64,000 nucleotides of DNA from Enterobacter huaxiensis (GCF_003594935.2 NZ_CP043342.1:558001-622000); one strand, 5' to 3'. Counted from the stretch's first letter, positions 11,680-23,166 are shown. The notes: a model not told the origin generated them from the sequence alone. Numbers and translations: made by a program.

Positions 11680-12629
11680 TGAGTCGTCCTCGTCGTCGTG
11701 GTCGTGACGTGCACGGTGTGCTGCTGCTGGATAAACCCCAGGGCGCATCCAGCAACGACGTGCTGCAGAAAGTGAAGCGTATTTTTAACGCCAACCGCGC
11801 GGGCCATACGGGCGCGCTGGATCCGCTAGCGACCGGTATGCTGCCGGTTTGCCTGGGGGAGGCGACAAAGTTTTCCCAGTACCTGCTGGATTCCGATAAG
11901 CGTTATCGCGTTATCGCTAAATTAGGCCAGCGCACGGACACCTCCGATGCGGATGGCCTGGTCGTCGAAGAGCGTCCGGTGACCTTCAGCGCTGAGCAGC
12001 TTGATGCTGCGCTGGAGAGCTTCCGGGGCGAGACGATGCAGGTGCCGTCGATGTATTCGGCGCTGAAATATCAGGGCAAGAAACTCTACGAGTACGCGCG
12101 TCAGGGCATTGACGTCCCGCGCGAGGCCCGTCCGATTACCGTGTATGAGCTGCTGTTCATTCGCCATGAAGGCGATGAGCTGGAGCTGGAAGTGCACTGT
12201 TCGAAAGGCACCTATATTCGTACCATCATCGACGATCTCGGTGAAAAGCTGGGCTGCGGCGCGCATGTGATCTACCTGCGTCGTCTGGCTGTCAGCAAAT
12301 ATCCGGTTGAGCGTATGGTGACGCTTGAGCAGCTTCGCGAGCTGGCTGAACAAGCTGAAGCGCAGGGGATTGCCCCGGCAGATTTGCTTGACCCACTGCT
12401 GATGCCGATGGACAGTCCAGCAGCAGACTTTCCGATCGTTAATCTTCCTTTAACATCGTCCGTTTACTTTAAGAACGGGAATCCGGTTCGCACAACGGAT
12501 GCCCCGCTGGAAGGTCTGGTACGCGTGACCGAAGGTGAAGAAGGGAAGTTTCTCGGCATGGGTGAAATGGATGGTGAAGGACGCGTTGCGCCGCGCCGTC
12601 TGGTTGTTGAATACCCGGTCGAAGGCTAA
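11679..12629 (+). CDS. truB: tRNA pseudouridine-55 synthase TruB
   Basis: TruB makes pseudouridine 55 in the T-loop of all elongator tRNAs and acts as a tRNA chaperone. The catalytic Asp is residue 48 in [14 protein letters not shown], and the [18 protein letters not shown] segment is intact. The C-terminal part (about 250-316) is the PUA domain. The 316-residue length is within two residues of E. coli TruB. The start overlaps the rbfA stop by one base (TGATG), indicating coupled translation. Confidence 0.97.
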   Translation: MSRPRRRGRDVHGVLLLDKPQGASSNDVLQKVKRIFNANRAGHTGALDPLATGMLPVCLGEATKFSQYLLDSDKRYRVIAKLGQRTDTSDADGLVVEERPVTFSAEQLDAALESFRGETMQVPSMYSALKYQGKKLYEYARQGIDVPREARPITVYELLFIRHEGDELELEVHCSKGTYIRTIIDDLGEKLGCGAHVIYLRRLAVSKYPVERMVTLEQLRELAEQAEAQGIAPADLLDPLLMPMDSPAADFPIVNLPLTSSVYFKNGNPVRTTDAPLEGLVRVTEGEEGKFLGMGEMDGEGRVAPRRLVVEYPVEG

Positions 12630-12688
12630 CGGCGATTGCGGCTCATCTTGCGATAAGCAGGGGAGACGAGTAGAATATCGCCGCTTAA

Positions 12689-13054
<366 letters not shown>

Positions 13055-13070
13055 GTCTTGCGAGTTTCAG

Positions 13071-13097
13071 AAAAGGGGGCCTGATGGCCCCTTTTTT
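13071..13097 (+). terminator. Intrinsic terminator after rpsO
   Basis: The stem AAAAGGGGGCC-TGAT-GGCCCCTTTTTT is a strong terminator; some read-through into pnp is known in E. coli. Confidence 0.88.
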
Positions 13098-13166
13098 CAA
13101 CCAGACGGCAGCAATTCACTGGAAACTATTGTATTGTTGCTATAAATGATCTTCATTGCAGAGGTT

Positions 13167-13220
13167 CGCGCGGCTAATGAGAGGCTTCACCCATGGGGGT
13201 GTCGGTTGTCATTAGTCGCG
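13167..13220 (+). promoter_or_regulatory. pnp leader hairpin (RNase III / PNPase autoregulation)
   Basis: A long hairpin with arms CGCGCGGCTAATGA and TCATTAGTCGCG lies 77-130 bases before the pnp start. In E. coli the equivalent double-stranded leader is cut by RNase III, after which PNPase represses its own synthesis. The stem is seen directly. The E. coli small RNA SraG comes from the opposite strand of this rpsO-pnp gap; I see no independent sign of it here beyond position. Confidence 0.75.
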
Positions 13221-13296
13221 AGGATGCGAAGAAGGTCGGGTTAAATCGTCAGCACGCCGGTGGTGTGCTGTCAAACATTTAAGAAAGGACAGAACT

Positions 13297-15432
13297 TTGC
13301 TGAATCCGATCGTTCGTAAATTCCAGTATGGTCAACATACCGTCACGCTGGAAACCGGCATGATGGCACGTCAGGCGACTGCTGCCGTTATGGTAAGCAT
13401 GGATGACACCGCGGTATTCGTTACCGTTGTGGGCCAGAAAAAAGCAAAACCAGGTCAGGACTTCTTCCCGCTGACCGTTAACTACCAGGAGCGTACCTAC
13501 GCTGCCGGTAAAATCCCGGGTGGTTTCTTCCGTCGTGAAGGCCGTCCAAGCGAAGGCGAAACCCTGATCGCGCGTCTGATTGACCGCCCGGTTCGTCCGC
13601 TGTTCCCGGAAGGCTTCGTAAACGAAGTTCAGGTTATCGCGACCGTTGTTTCCGTTAACCCACAGGTTAACCCGGACATCGTTGCTATGATCGGCGCATC
13701 TGCGGCCCTGTCACTGTCTGGTATTCCATTCAATGGCCCAATCGGTTCCGCGCGCGTTGGCTACATCAACGACCAGTACGTACTGAACCCAACTCAGGAA
13801 GAGCTGAAAGAAAGTAAGCTGGACCTGGTTGTTGCCGGTACTGAAGCAGCGGTTCTGATGGTTGAATCCGAAGCTGAACTGCTGAGCGAAGATCAGATGC
13901 TGGGCGCTGTGGTATTTGGCCACGAGCAGCAGCAGATCGTTATCCAGAACATCAACGACCTGGTGAAAGAAGCCGGTAAACCACGTTGGGACTGGCAGCC
14001 AGAAGCGGTGAACGAGGCGCTGAACGCACGCGTTGCTGCACTGGCAGGCGCACGTCTGAGCGATGCCTACCGCATCACCGACAAACAAGAGCGTTATGCT
14101 CAGGTTGACGTCATCAAATCAGAAACCATCGCAACGCTGGTAGCTGAAGATGAATCCCTGGACGCTAACGAGCTGAGCGAAATTCTGCACGCTATCGAGA
14201 AAAATGCCGTTCGTAGCCGCGTGCTGGCAGGCGAACCGCGTATCGATGGTCGTGAAAAAGACATGATCCGTGGTCTGGACGTTCGTACTGGCGTGCTGCC
14301 ACGTACTCACGGTTCCGCACTGTTCACCCGTGGCGAAACGCAGGCGCTGGTTACCGCGACCCTGGGTACCGCACGTGACGCGCAGAACATCGACGAACTG
14401 ATGGGCGAGCGCACTGACAGCTTCCTGTTCCACTATAACTTCCCTCCGTACTCCGTAGGCGAAACCGGTATGGTGGGCTCTCCGAAGCGTCGTGAAATTG
14501 GTCACGGTCGTCTGGCGAAGCGCGGCGTGCTGGCAGTGATGCCAGAAGCTGATAAATTCCCGTACACCGTTCGTGTGGTTTCTGAAATCACCGAATCTAA
14601 CGGTTCTTCTTCTATGGCTTCCGTGTGTGGTGCCTCTCTGGCGCTGATGGATGCAGGCGTGCCTATCAAGGCTGCTGTTGCGGGTATCGCGATGGGTCTG
14701 GTGAAAGAAGGCGACAACTTTGTTGTTCTGTCTGACATCCTGGGCGACGAAGACCACCTGGGCGATATGGACTTCAAAGTAGCGGGTTCCCGCGACGGTA
14801 TCTCTGCGCTGCAGATGGATATCAAAATTGAAGGTATCACCAAAGAGATCATGCAGGTTGCTCTGAACCAGGCTAAAGGTGCACGTCTGCACATCCTGGG
14901 CGTGATGGAACAGGCGATTAACGCGCCGCGCGGCGACATTTCTCAGTTCGCTCCGCGTATCCACACCATCAAGATCAATCCAGACAAGATCAAAGACGTT
15001 ATCGGTAAGGGCGGTTCTGTTATCCGTGCTCTGACCGAAGAGACCGGCACCACTATCGAAATCGAAGATGATGGTACTGTGAAGATCGCAGCGACCGACG
15101 GCGAGAAAGCGAAATTCGCTATCCGTCGCATCGAAGAGATCACCGCAGAGATCGAAGTGGGCCGTATCTACGCAGGTAAAGTGACCCGTATCGTTGACTT
15201 TGGCGCATTCGTTGCCATCGGTGGCGGTAAAGAAGGTCTGGTTCACATCTCTCAGATCGCTGACAAGCGCGTTGAGAAAGTGACCGATTACCTGCAGATG
15301 GGTCAGGAAGTACCGGTTAAAGTTCTGGAAGTTGACCGCCAGGGCCGTATCCGTCTGAGCATCAAAGAAGCAACCGAGCAGTCTGCTGCCGCTGCGCCGG
15401 AAGCTCCGGCTGCTGAACAGCAGGGCGAGTAA
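13297..15432 (+). CDS. pnp: Polynucleotide phosphorylase PNPase
   Basis: PNPase is a trimeric 3'-5' phosphorolytic exoribonuclease and part of the RNA degradosome. The 711-residue protein has two RNase PH domains (about 1-215 and 310-545) with the [10 protein letters not shown] and [18 protein letters not shown] segments, a KH domain (about 550-615, with [11 protein letters not shown]) and an S1 domain (about 620-690). The start is TTG at 13297, as in E. coli, with AAGAAAGGA upstream; it gives the E. coli length exactly. An Ala/Pro/Glu-rich tail ends the protein. Confidence 0.98.
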   Translation: MLNPIVRKFQYGQHTVTLETGMMARQATAAVMVSMDDTAVFVTVVGQKKAKPGQDFFPLTVNYQERTYAAGKIPGGFFRREGRPSEGETLIARLIDRPVRPLFPEGFVNEVQVIATVVSVNPQVNPDIVAMIGASAALSLSGIPFNGPIGSARVGYINDQYVLNPTQEELKESKLDLVVAGTEAAVLMVESEAELLSEDQMLGAVVFGHEQQQIVIQNINDLVKEAGKPRWDWQPEAVNEALNARVAALAGARLSDAYRITDKQERYAQVDVIKSETIATLVAEDESLDANELSEILHAIEKNAVRSRVLAGEPRIDGREKDMIRGLDVRTGVLPRTHGSALFTRGETQALVTATLGTARDAQNIDELMGERTDSFLFHYNFPPYSVGETGMVGSPKRREIGHGRLAKRGVLAVMPEADKFPYTVRVVSEITESNGSSSMASVCGASLALMDAGVPIKAAVAGIAMGLVKEGDNFVVLSDILGDEDHLGDMDFKVAGSRDGISALQMDIKIEGITKEIMQVALNQAKGARLHILGVMEQAINAPRGDISQFAPRIHTIKINPDKIKDVIGKGGSVIRALTEETGTTIEIEDDGTVKIAATDGEKAKFAIRRIEEITAEIEVGRIYAGKVTRIVDFGAFVAIGGGKEGLVHISQIADKRVEKVTDYLQMGQEVPVKVLEVDRQGRIRLSIKEATEQSAAAAPEAPAAEQQGE

Positions 15433-15442
15433 GGTTGCCATT

Positions 15443-15470
15443 AGCCCTCCGCTCTTGCGGAGGGCTTATT
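15443..15470 (+). terminator. Intrinsic terminator after pnp
   Basis: The stem AGCCCTCCGC-TCTT-GCGGAGGGCT followed by TATTAT lies 10 bases after the pnp stop. The T run is short, so read-through to nlpI is likely. Confidence 0.7.
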
Positions 15471-15542
15471 ATCAGGCAGGACGCCTTGTTAAGCCGCCGG
15501 GGGACAGGACGTTCATCCAATAGTTGTCTTCGGGAGTGGGAA

Positions 15543-16427
15543 ATGAAGCCTTTTTTGCGCTGGTGTTTCGTTGCGACAGCTTTAACGCTGGCAGGATGCA
15601 GCAACTCTGCCTGGCGTAAGAGCGAAGTCCTCGCAGTGCCATTGCAACCGACTTTGCAGCAGGAAGTGATTCTGGCACGCATGGAACAAATTCTTGCCAG
15701 TCGGGCTTTAACCGATGACGAACGCGCACAGCTTTTATATGAGCGCGGAGTGTTGTATGATAGTCTCGGTCTGAGGGCATTAGCGCGGAATGATTTTTCA
15801 CAAGCGCTGGCAATCCGACCTGATATGCCTGAAGTATTCAATTACTTAGGTATATATTTAACGCAGGCAGGCAATTTTGATGCTGCCTATGAAGCGTTTG
15901 ATTCTGTACTTGAGCTTGATCCAACTTACAACTACGCGCACTTGAATCGCGGTATCGCATTGTACTACGGCGGTCGTGATAAGTTAGCGCAAGATGATCT
16001 GCTGGCGTTTTATCATGACGATCCTAATGATCCTTTCCGTAGCCTGTGGCTTTATATCGTTGAGCAGAAGCTTGATGAGAAGCAGGCCAAAGAAGCACTG
16101 AAACAGCGCTTCGAGACATCGGACAAGGAACAATGGGGATGGAACATTGTCGAGTTCTACCTGGGGAACATTAGCGAAGCAACGCTGATGGAACGCCTCA
16201 AGGCGGACGCAACGGATAACACCTCGCTCGCTGAGCATCTCAGTGAAACCAACTTCTATTTAGGTAAGTACTACCTAAGTCTGGGGGATATGGACAGCGC
16301 TACGGCACTGTTCAAATTAGCGGTTGCTAACAACGTACACAACTTCGTTGAGCACCGTTATGCATTGTTGGAATTATCGCTCTTGGGCCAGGAGCAAGAC
16401 GACCTGGCAGAATCGGACCAGCAATAG
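15543..16427 (+). CDS. nlpI: Outer-membrane lipoprotein NlpI
   Basis: NlpI is a TPR adaptor anchored in the outer membrane that partners with the protease Prc to degrade the peptidoglycan hydrolase MepS and scaffolds other cell-wall enzymes. The 294-residue precursor has a signal peptide with lipobox LAGC (Cys 19) and tetratricopeptide repeats from about residue 62 ([20 protein letters not shown]) to 170, with further helical repeats behind. The ATG at 15543 with GGGAGTGGGAA upstream gives the E. coli length; earlier starts lie in the pnp terminator. Confidence 0.97.
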   Translation: MKPFLRWCFVATALTLAGCSNSAWRKSEVLAVPLQPTLQQEVILARMEQILASRALTDDERAQLLYERGVLYDSLGLRALARNDFSQALAIRPDMPEVFNYLGIYLTQAGNFDAAYEAFDSVLELDPTYNYAHLNRGIALYYGGRDKLAQDDLLAFYHDDPNDPFRSLWLYIVEQKLDEKQAKEALKQRFETSDKEQWGWNIVEFYLGNISEATLMERLKADATDNTSLAEHLSETNFYLGKYYLSLGDMDSATALFKLAVANNVHNFVEHRYALLELSLLGQEQDDLAESDQQ

Positions 16428-16534
16428 CTGACGACATAAACATCAGCCCGTAATCTTTTGATTGTCATCACCTTAACTGGTGAGGGCGTTGTTGTTCGTC
16501 AATACACCTACTTTGAGCCGGTTCACACTTTTCA

Positions 16535-16615
16535 ATGAAAATTGCTAATCATTTTCACGATGAGCTAAGTAGACTGGCCGCCATTAATATCGAGGCACTT
16601 GTACTACATGGCTGA
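16535..16615 (+). CDS. yrbN: Small protein YrbN (26 residues), overlaps deaD
   Basis: An ORF of 26 codons starts [20 protein letters not shown] and ends LVLHG. It differs from the E. coli YrbN small protein, as I recall it, by one residue (Ser for Cys at position 12). Its stop codon lies 8 bases inside deaD (start 16608), so translation of deaD is probably coupled to it. Conservation of the peptide while lying in a leader supports a real gene. Its function is unknown. Confidence 0.85.
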   Translation: MKIANHFHDELSRLAAINIEALVLHG

Positions 16616-18503
16616 ATTCGAAACCACTTTTGCAGATCTGGGCCTGAAGGCTCCTATCCTTGAAGCCCTTAACGATCTGGGTTACGAAAAACCATCTCCG
16701 ATCCAGGCTGAGTGTATCCCACACCTGCTCTCTGGTCGTGACGTGCTGGGCATGGCCCAGACTGGTAGCGGTAAAACTGCAGCATTCTCGCTGCCGCTGC
16801 TGAACAACATTGATTCGGACCTGCGTGCACCGCAGATCCTCGTCCTGGCTCCAACCCGTGAACTGGCTGTTCAGGTTGCTGAAGCAATGACGGAATTCTC
16901 TAAACATATGCGCGGCGTAAACGTGGTAGCCCTGTACGGCGGCCAGCGTTATGACGTGCAGTTACGCGCCCTGCGCCAGGGCCCACAGATTGTTGTCGGT
17001 ACGCCGGGCCGTCTGCTGGATCACCTGAAGCGCGGTACTCTGGATCTCTCTAAGCTGAGCGGTCTGGTACTGGATGAAGCAGATGAAATGCTGCGTATGG
17101 GCTTCATCGAAGACGTTGAAACCATCATGGCGCAGATCCCGGAAGGTCACCAGACCGCTCTGTTCTCTGCAACCATGCCAGAAGCAATCCGTCGCATTAC
17201 CCGCCGCTTCATGAAAGAGCCGCAGGAAGTGCGCATTCAGTCCAGCGTTACCACTCGCCCGGATATCAGCCAGACATTCTGGTCTGTACACGGAATGCGT
17301 AAAAACGAAGCGCTGGTACGTTTCCTGGAAGCAGAAGATTTTGATGCGGCGATCATCTTCGTACGTACCAAAAACGCGACCCTGGAAGTGGCTGAAGCCC
17401 TGGAGCGTAGCGGCTACAACAGCGCAGCGCTGAACGGCGACATGAACCAGGCCCTGCGTGAGCAGACTCTGGAGCGTCTGAAAGACGGTCGTCTGGATAT
17501 TCTGATTGCAACCGACGTGGCAGCACGTGGTCTGGACGTTGAGCGTATCAGCCTGGTTGTAAACTACGACATCCCAATGGATTCTGAGTCTTACGTTCAC
17601 CGTATCGGTCGTACCGGTCGTGCGGGTCGTGCGGGCCGTGCGCTGCTGTTCGTTGAGAACCGCGAGCGTCGTCTGCTGCGTAACATTGAACGCACCATGA
17701 AGCTGACCATTCCAGAAGCTGACCTGCCAAACGCAGATCTGCTGGGCAAACGCCGCCTGGAAAAATTCGCCGCGAAAGTACAGCAGCAGCTGGAAAGCAG
17801 CGATCTGGATCAGTACCGTGCACTGCTGTCGCAGATTCAGCCTACCGCTGAAGGCGAAGAGCTGGACATGGAAACCCTGGCTGCAGCACTGCTGAAAATG
17901 GCTCAGGGCGAACGTAGCCTGATCGTGCCACCAGATGCGCCAATGCGTCCTAAGCGTGAATTCCGTGACCGTGACGATCGTTTCGAACGTCGTGGCGACC
18001 GTAATGACCGCAATGACCGTGGCCCACGCGGTGACCGTCCAGAGCGTGGTGGTGAAGACCGTCCACGTCGCGAGCGTCGTGACGCTGGCGAAATGGAACT
18101 GTACCGCATTGAAGTTGGCCGTGATGACGGTGTGGAAGTTCGTCATATCGTTGGCGCGATCGCTAACGAAGGCGACATCAGCAGCCGTTACATTGGTAAC
18201 ATCAAGCTGTTCGGTACTCACTCCACCATCGAACTGCCAAAAGGCATGCCGGGCGAAGTACTGCAGCACTTTACGCGTACTCGTATCCTGAACAAGCCGA
18301 TGAACATGCAGCTGATGGGTGATGCACAGCCTCGCACTGACCGCGGCGGCGAACGTCGTGGCGGTGGCCGCAGCTTCGGTGGCGAACGTCGTGAAGGCGG
18401 TCGTAGCGAAGGTCGTGGTGAACCACGTCGTTTCTCAGGCGAACGCCGTGAAAGCCGTGGCCCACGTCGTGACGACAGCTCAACCCGTCGCCGTGACGCG
18501 TAA
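16608..18503 (+). CDS. deaD: Cold-shock DEAD-box RNA helicase DeaD (CsdA)
   Basis: DeaD unwinds RNA during 50S assembly and mRNA decay at low temperature. The 631-residue protein carries the Q motif, AQTGSGKT (Walker A), PTRELA, DEAD (LDEADEM), SAT, and the C-terminal helicase motifs [11 protein letters not shown] and [11 protein letters not shown]. After the helicase core come a dimerisation region and an RNA-binding domain (about 480-560), flanked by Arg/Asp- and Arg/Gly-rich low-complexity segments. The first such segment is longer than in E. coli. The start overlaps yrbN. Confidence 0.97.
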   Translation: MAEFETTFADLGLKAPILEALNDLGYEKPSPIQAECIPHLLSGRDVLGMAQTGSGKTAAFSLPLLNNIDSDLRAPQILVLAPTRELAVQVAEAMTEFSKHMRGVNVVALYGGQRYDVQLRALRQGPQIVVGTPGRLLDHLKRGTLDLSKLSGLVLDEADEMLRMGFIEDVETIMAQIPEGHQTALFSATMPEAIRRITRRFMKEPQEVRIQSSVTTRPDISQTFWSVHGMRKNEALVRFLEAEDFDAAIIFVRTKNATLEVAEALERSGYNSAALNGDMNQALREQTLERLKDGRLDILIATDVAARGLDVERISLVVNYDIPMDSESYVHRIGRTGRAGRAGRALLFVENRERRLLRNIERTMKLTIPEADLPNADLLGKRRLEKFAAKVQQQLESSDLDQYRALLSQIQPTAEGEELDMETLAAALLKMAQGERSLIVPPDAPMRPKREFRDRDDRFERRGDRNDRNDRGPRGDRPERGGEDRPRRERRDAGEMELYRIEVGRDDGVEVRHIVGAIANEGDISSRYIGNIKLFGTHSTIELPKGMPGEVLQHFTRTRILNKPMNMQLMGDAQPRTDRGGERRGGGRSFGGERREGGRSEGRGEPRRFSGERRESRGPRRDDSSTRRRDA

Positions 18504-18535
18504 GCATTACGCCACTGACGTAAAGTAATATATAC

Positions 18536-18567
18536 AGCCCCGATACACGCTATCGGGGCTTTTTTTA
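18536..18567 (+). terminator. Intrinsic terminator after deaD
   Basis: The stem AGCCCCGATA-CACGC-TATCGGGGCT is followed by seven T residues, 32 bases after the deaD stop. Confidence 0.9.
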
Positions 18568-18573
18568 TTCCTT

Positions 18574-18611
18574 TTGTACTCTTGTACTGGTACAGTGCTG
18601 CACATTAAAAT
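18574..18611 (+). promoter_or_regulatory. mtr promoter with TrpR operator
   Basis: A TrpR-type palindromic region with repeated GTACT half-sites (TGTACTCTTGTACTGGTACA, 18575-18594) overlaps a promoter with -35 TTGTAC (18582-18587), 18-base spacer and -10 TAAAAT (18606-18611). In E. coli mtr is repressed by TrpR and controlled by TyrR; a TGTAAT-N6-TTTTGA stretch at 18611-18628 may be the TyrR box but is a weak match. Confidence 0.7.
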
Positions 18612-18644
18612 GTAATCCACATTTTTGACTGGAGAAAAGGCTGT

Positions 18645-19889
18645 ATGGCGACACTAACCACCACCCAAACGTCACCTTCGCTGCTTGGCGGCGTGGTGAT
18701 CATCGGCGGTACCATCATTGGTGCTGGGATGTTCTCCCTGCCCGTGGTCATGTCCGGTGCGTGGTTCTTCTGGTCGCTGGCCGCGCTGGTCTTCACCTGG
18801 TTCTGCATGCTCCATTCCGGGCTGATGATCCTCGAAGCAAACCTGAACTACCGTATTGGCTCCAGCTTCGACACCATCACCAAAGATCTGCTGGGCAAAG
18901 GCTGGAACCTGGTGAATGGGATTTCTATCGCGTTTGTTCTCTATATCCTCACCTACGCGTACATTTCAGCGAGCGGCTCGATTCTGCATCACACCTTTTC
19001 TGAGATGTCGCTGAACGTACCGGCGCGTCTGGCGGGGCTGTGCTTTGCGCTGGCTGTGGCGTTTATCGTCTGGTTAAGTACCAAAGCGGTGAGCCGAATG
19101 ACGGCGATCGTGCTGGGCGCAAAGGTTATCACCTTCTTCCTGACCTTCGGCAGCCTGCTGGGTCACGTCACGCCAGCGACGCTGTTTAACGTGGCGGAAG
19201 TGAACACCTCCTACACGCCGTATTTGCTGATGACCCTGCCGTTTTGCCTGGCGTCGTTTGGCTATCACGGTAACGTGCCGAGCCTGATGAAGTACTACGG
19301 CAAAGATCCGCGCACCATCGTCAAGTGTCTGGTGTACGGTACGCTGCTGGCGCTGGGGCTGTATGTGATTTGGCTGCTGGGGACGATGGGCAACATCCCG
19401 CGTTCGGAATTTATCGGCATTGCCCAGAAGGGCGGAAACATCGACGTGCTGGTTCAGGCCCTGAGCGGCGTACTGAACAGCCGCAGCCTGGATCTGCTGC
19501 TGGTTGTGTTCTCTAACTTTGCGGTGGCGAGTTCATTCCTCGGCGTGACGCTGGGCCTGTTTGACTATCTGGCGGACCTGTTTGGCTTTGATGATTCTGC
19601 GATGGGGCGCTTCAAAACCGCGCTGCTGACCTTCCTGCCGCCGATTGTGGGCGGTCTGCTGTGGCCGAACGGTTTCCTGTACGCCATCGGCTATGCAGGG
19701 CTGGCGGCAACCATCTGGGCGGCGATCGTACCGGCGCTGCTGGCTCGCAAATCACGCAAACGCTTCGGCAGTCCTAAATTCCGCGTCTGGGGCGGCAAGC
19801 CGATGATTGCGCTAATTCTGGTGTTTGGCGTTGGCAACGCGCTGGTCCACGTGCTGTCGAGTTTTAATTTGTTGCCTGTGTATCAGTAA
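18645..19889 (+). CDS. mtr: Tryptophan-specific permease Mtr
   Basis: Mtr imports L-tryptophan with protons through the inner membrane. The 414-residue protein belongs to the hydroxy/aromatic amino acid permease (HAAAP) family and has 11 predicted helices, the first containing the typical [15 protein letters not shown] signature near residue 20. Length equals that of E. coli Mtr. It stands alone between the deaD terminator and a REP pair, with the TrpR-like operator directly upstream. Confidence 0.96.
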   Translation: MATLTTTQTSPSLLGGVVIIGGTIIGAGMFSLPVVMSGAWFFWSLAALVFTWFCMLHSGLMILEANLNYRIGSSFDTITKDLLGKGWNLVNGISIAFVLYILTYAYISASGSILHHTFSEMSLNVPARLAGLCFALAVAFIVWLSTKAVSRMTAIVLGAKVITFFLTFGSLLGHVTPATLFNVAEVNTSYTPYLLMTLPFCLASFGYHGNVPSLMKYYGKDPRTIVKCLVYGTLLALGLYVIWLLGTMGNIPRSEFIGIAQKGGNIDVLVQALSGVLNSRSLDLLLVVFSNFAVASSFLGVTLGLFDYLADLFGFDDSAMGRFKTALLTFLPPIVGGLLWPNGFLYAIGYAGLAATIWAAIVPALLARKSRKRFGSPKFRVWGGKPMIALILVFGVGNALVHVLSSFNLLPVYQ

Positions 19890-19896
19890 GCCTTTT

Positions 19897-19968
19897 GTGC
19901 CGGATGGCGGCTACGCCTTATCCGGCCTACTCGCTCCCGTAGGCCCGGTAAGCGTAGCGCCACCGGGC
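19897..19968. repeat. REP pair (BIME) between mtr and yhbW
   Basis: Two inverted REP palindromes at 19897-19930 (GCCGGATGGCGGCTACGCC type) and 19939-19968 (GGCCCGGTAAGCGTAGCGCC type) sit between the convergent genes mtr and yhbW. No separate T-rich terminator is seen. Confidence 0.9.
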
Positions 19969-19978
19969 GAAACAATGG

Positions 19979-20986
19979 CTACCCCACCAACTCTTCTTTC
20001 ACCTGCATCGCCAAATCAAACGAATGCAAACGCGCCTGGTGATCGAAAATCTGGCCGTTGACCATAATCTCATCCGCCTGCGTTTCGCGCAGCACCGCGT
20101 CCAGCCCGTGGCGCACTTTCGCCTTATCGCCCACCAGCGACATGCTCAGCGCCTGCTGAACGCCATACTGCTCCGAGGCTGACCACAGCTGATGCATATT
20201 CTCCACCGGCGGCGGCAGCTGGCCCGTCTCGCCGCGACGCAGATTCATAAACGCCTGCTGCATCGAGGTAAACAGGAATTCCGCATCACGGTTGCTGTCG
20301 GCAGCAATGATATTGATACACACCATCGCGTACGGTTTTTCCAGACGCTCGGACGGTTTAAAGTTCGTGCGATAAAGATGCAGCGCCTGATGCAGCATAT
20401 CCGGCGCGAAGTGTGAGGCGAACGCAAACGGCAGCCCCAGCTGTGCGGCGAGCTGGGCGCTATACAGGCTTGAGCCTAACAGCCACACCGGGATCTTCTC
20501 GCCGTAGCCCGGTACCGGGCGCACGTGCGGGTTCGGATCGCGCGCGTCGAACCAGTCCACCAGCTCGGCCACGTCGCGCGGGAAGTTGTCGATATCGCCG
20601 CTCATATGGCGGCGCAGGGCGCGCATGGTCGGCTGGTCACTGCCCGGCGCGCGGCCAAGCCCCAAATCGATACGGCCCGGATAAAGGGTATTCAGGGTGC
20701 CAAACTGCTCGGCAATCACCAGCGGGGCGTGGTTCGGCAGCATCACGCCGCCGGAGCCAAGGTGCAGGGTGGTGGTGTTTGCCGCCAGATAGCCAATCAG
20801 CACCGACGTGGCGGCGCTGGCGATGCCCACCATGTTGTGGTGCTCCGCCAGCCAGTAGCGGTGGTAGCCGCGCTTTTCGGCCAGCTGAGCGAGATCGAGA
20901 GAGTGCGAAAAGGCTTCTCGAGCCGAGGAGCCCTGAGGGATCGGCGCCAGATCCAGCACCGAAAACGGAATGGTTTTGTCAGTCAT
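19979..20986 (-). CDS. yhbW: Luciferase-like monooxygenase YhbW
   Basis: The 335-residue protein is a flavin-dependent monooxygenase of the bacterial luciferase superfamily; its substrate is unknown. The superfamily pattern is visible: an N-terminal SVLDLAPI strand, AEHHNM (about 48-53), [20 protein letters not shown] and [14 protein letters not shown]. Length equals E. coli YhbW. It reads towards mtr and ends 11 bases from the REP pair. Confidence 0.93.
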   Translation of the reverse strand: MTDKTIPFSVLDLAPIPQGSSAREAFSHSLDLAQLAEKRGYHRYWLAEHHNMVGIASAATSVLIGYLAANTTTLHLGSGGVMLPNHAPLVIAEQFGTLNTLYPGRIDLGLGRAPGSDQPTMRALRRHMSGDIDNFPRDVAELVDWFDARDPNPHVRPVPGYGEKIPVWLLGSSLYSAQLAAQLGLPFAFASHFAPDMLHQALHLYRTNFKPSERLEKPYAMVCINIIAADSNRDAEFLFTSMQQAFMNLRRGETGQLPPPVENMHQLWSASEQYGVQQALSMSLVGDKAKVRHGLDAVLRETQADEIMVNGQIFDHQARLHSFDLAMQVKEELVG

Positions 20987-21064
20987 AACAGCTCACTTTG
21001 TCGACGGTGAATCTATAATACTGCATTAAAAAATGATAACCGTTGTTAACAAAGTGAGCCTTTT

Positions 21065-21943
21065 TTACGCCTGCAGCTCCAGGCCGGCCAGACGCTTCCA
21101 GTAGCCGTTGCAGTCGCTGTTAGCCTTAAGCGGCAGCGGTGAGGCGCCGTTCTCATTGGCGCGGAAGGCGTCCAGCATCGCGAACACGCTGGTATCGAGC
21201 GGTGACAGACGCACCATGTCCACCAGCCCGTCCATCGACGCCAGCTCGTTGCCGAGGTTATAGACATAGCCGCTCATGGTCTGAATGCCGTTTAGCACAA
21301 ACACCTGCTGGTTTTCCTGCGAGAGCATGCTGCGGCCGTTCGGATACTTAATGCAGCAGGTTTCGCACTCGTCTTTTGGACGATCTTCCGAGCGCGCGGT
21401 AAAGCAGCGGGCGGAATACGCCAGCGGCAGATGGCCGTAGCTCAGCACTTCAACTTCAAACTGATGGCGAATGCCCAGGTCTTCGCACTGAGCCAGCAGG
21501 TTTGCCAGCCAGTCGCGGGAAAGCTCTACCGGCATACACCAGCGCGTCATTCCCTGCTTGAGCAGCAGGCGCAGCGTCACGGCGTTGTAGCAGTTCAGCG
21601 CATGGCCCGCGACAAACGGCAGCCTGCGTTCGGCGCACATGTTTACCACGCCCAGGTCGCTTGCCTCCAGCAGGAACTCGCCGTTCTCAACATAGCGCTT
21701 CAGCTCGCCCAGTTCGGAAGACGCCTGCACCAGCGCGAGCGTCGAGAGCACAACCTGCTTGCCGCTCCCGGCGAGGCTTTTAGCCATATCCAGCCAGTCG
21801 CCCACTTTGGTGGCGCGGCGCTTGCTGCACACCGCTTCGCCGAGGTAAATCACATCGGCGCTGCTGGCGGCGGCCTGTTGATAAAAATCTTCCAGCGTCT
21901 CTTTTGGCCAGTAGTACAGCACCGGCCCTAATGAATATTTCAT
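21065..21943 (-). CDS. ubiV: UbiV, oxygen-independent ubiquinone hydroxylation subunit
   Basis: UbiV forms a complex with UbiU that hydroxylates the ubiquinone ring without oxygen, using prephenate as donor. The 292-residue protein is of the peptidase U32 family but lacks protease activity; the 4Fe-4S ligands known in E. coli (Cys 39, 180, 193, 197) are all at the expected places. The ATG at 21943 gives the E. coli length; the in-frame start 12 codons upstream would overlap ubiU. It begins 7 bases after the ubiU stop. Confidence 0.95.
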   Translation of the reverse strand: MKYSLGPVLYYWPKETLEDFYQQAAASSADVIYLGEAVCSKRRATKVGDWLDMAKSLAGSGKQVVLSTLALVQASSELGELKRYVENGEFLLEASDLGVVNMCAERRLPFVAGHALNCYNAVTLRLLLKQGMTRWCMPVELSRDWLANLLAQCEDLGIRHQFEVEVLSYGHLPLAYSARCFTARSEDRPKDECETCCIKYPNGRSMLSQENQQVFVLNGIQTMSGYVYNLGNELASMDGLVDMVRLSPLDTSVFAMLDAFRANENGASPLPLKANSDCNGYWKRLAGLELQA

Positions 21944-21950
21944 GGTTATC

Positions 21951-22946
21951 TCACTGCCATTTACGGTGATACGCGCCAAGCGTGGTTTGCGTGCCTTCGG
22001 ACATCGAGCCGAGCGTCGCCATCCAGGCCGGCTGCGGGGCGTAGTTCTGCGGGTCCGCCATGCAGCGGTCGATGGCCTGACGCCAGACCTTCGCCACCTG
22101 GCTCACGTAGGCCGGGCTGCGCTGGCGGCCTTCGATTTTCACCGAGGCAATATTGGCGGCCAGCAGCTCCGGCAGCAGCTCCAGCGTGTTAAGGCTGGTC
22201 GGCTCTTCCAGCGCGTGATAACGCTCGCCGTCGACCAGATAGCGGCCTTTACACAGGGTCGGATAACCCGCGTTTTCACCGTCCTGATAGCGGTCGATCA
22301 AGACGTCGTTCAGGCGCGACTCCAGCCCCTGCGGCGTTTGCTCCCAGCGGACAAAGCGCGCGGGCGAGCAGGCCCCAACGGTATTTGGCGATTCGCCGGT
22401 TAAATAGGAGGAGAGATAGCAGCGGCCTTCGGCCATGATGCACAGGCTGCCAAAGGCAAATACCTCCAGCGGCACTGGCGTGACGCGCGCGAGTTGCTTA
22501 ACCTGATGAATTGAGAGTACGCGCGGCAGCACCACGCGGGCGACGTCAAAGTTTTGATGATAAAAACGCACGGCCTCTTCGTTAGTGGCAGATGCCTGAA
22601 CAGAGACGTGGCGCTCAATATGCGGATAGCGTTCTGCCGCATACTCAAGCATGGCGAGGTCGGCCAGGATCAGCGCATCGGCGCCCAGCTGTGCCGCCAT
22701 GTCCACCGCGCGCTGCCAGCGGGCGTAGCCGTCAGGATGGGCAAAGGTATTGATGGCGATATGCAGCTTACGGCGATGCTGGTGAACGAAGTTAACGGCT
22801 TCCTGAAGCTTCTTCTCCGTAAAGTTAAGGCCAGCAAAATGGCGGGCGTTGGTGTCATCCTTCAGCCCGATATAGACCGCATCGGCCCCATTTTCGATGG
22901 CCGCCTTAAGCGCCGGAAGGTTTCCGGCAGGGCAGAGCAGCTCCAT
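21951..22946 (-). CDS. ubiU: UbiU, oxygen-independent ubiquinone hydroxylation subunit
   Basis: UbiU is the partner of UbiV, also a U32-family iron-sulfur protein. The 331-residue product starts MELLCPAGNLPALKAAIENG and contains the family signature FAFGSLCIMAEGRCYLSSYL with two of the cluster cysteines. The ATG at 22946 is preceded by AGGA at proper distance, whereas the earlier in-frame start has none. It is transcribed divergently from ubiT, so the three genes share one control region of 220 bases; in E. coli this group is induced without oxygen. Confidence 0.95.
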   Translation of the reverse strand: MELLCPAGNLPALKAAIENGADAVYIGLKDDTNARHFAGLNFTEKKLQEAVNFVHQHRRKLHIAINTFAHPDGYARWQRAVDMAAQLGADALILADLAMLEYAAERYPHIERHVSVQASATNEEAVRFYHQNFDVARVVLPRVLSIHQVKQLARVTPVPLEVFAFGSLCIMAEGRCYLSSYLTGESPNTVGACSPARFVRWEQTPQGLESRLNDVLIDRYQDGENAGYPTLCKGRYLVDGERYHALEEPTSLNTLELLPELLAANIASVKIEGRQRSPAYVSQVAKVWRQAIDRCMADPQNYAPQPAWMATLGSMSEGTQTTLGAYHRKWQ

Positions 22947-23166
22947 AATTTGTCCTGATGTTGTCGATCGCAGAGATCGCAAAAATGTTAACGAGCTGGG
23001 ATTTTAATTAACCCATGCGCGACAATTTTTGATTTAAGGCAGCTAATGGCGTATTGATGGCACCAATAATGCGCTATGCCGGAGAAGGGTTTGTTGATTT
23101 ACGCCGCTATGTTCTTCTCTGGATATGGCAAAATAGCAGGACTATTGATATCAGGGAGTAAAGCTC

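Noticed and set aside
13090..13290. SraG small RNA on the minus strand of the rpsO-pnp gap
   Set aside because: Position fits E. coli, but I see no promoter or terminator convincing enough to list it as a feature.
14119..15441. 440-codon minus-strand ORF inside pnp
   Set aside because: It arises from the high codon bias of pnp on the other strand; no plausible start signal or family.
16962..18269. 435-codon minus-strand ORF inside deaD
   Set aside because: Antisense shadow with abnormal composition (rich in Thr, Phe and His); deaD is certain.
22947..23166. FNR-type sites in the ubiU-ubiT gap
   Set aside because: Only half-sites such as TTGAT were found; none has a proper ATCAA partner at 4-base spacing, so no operator is annotated.
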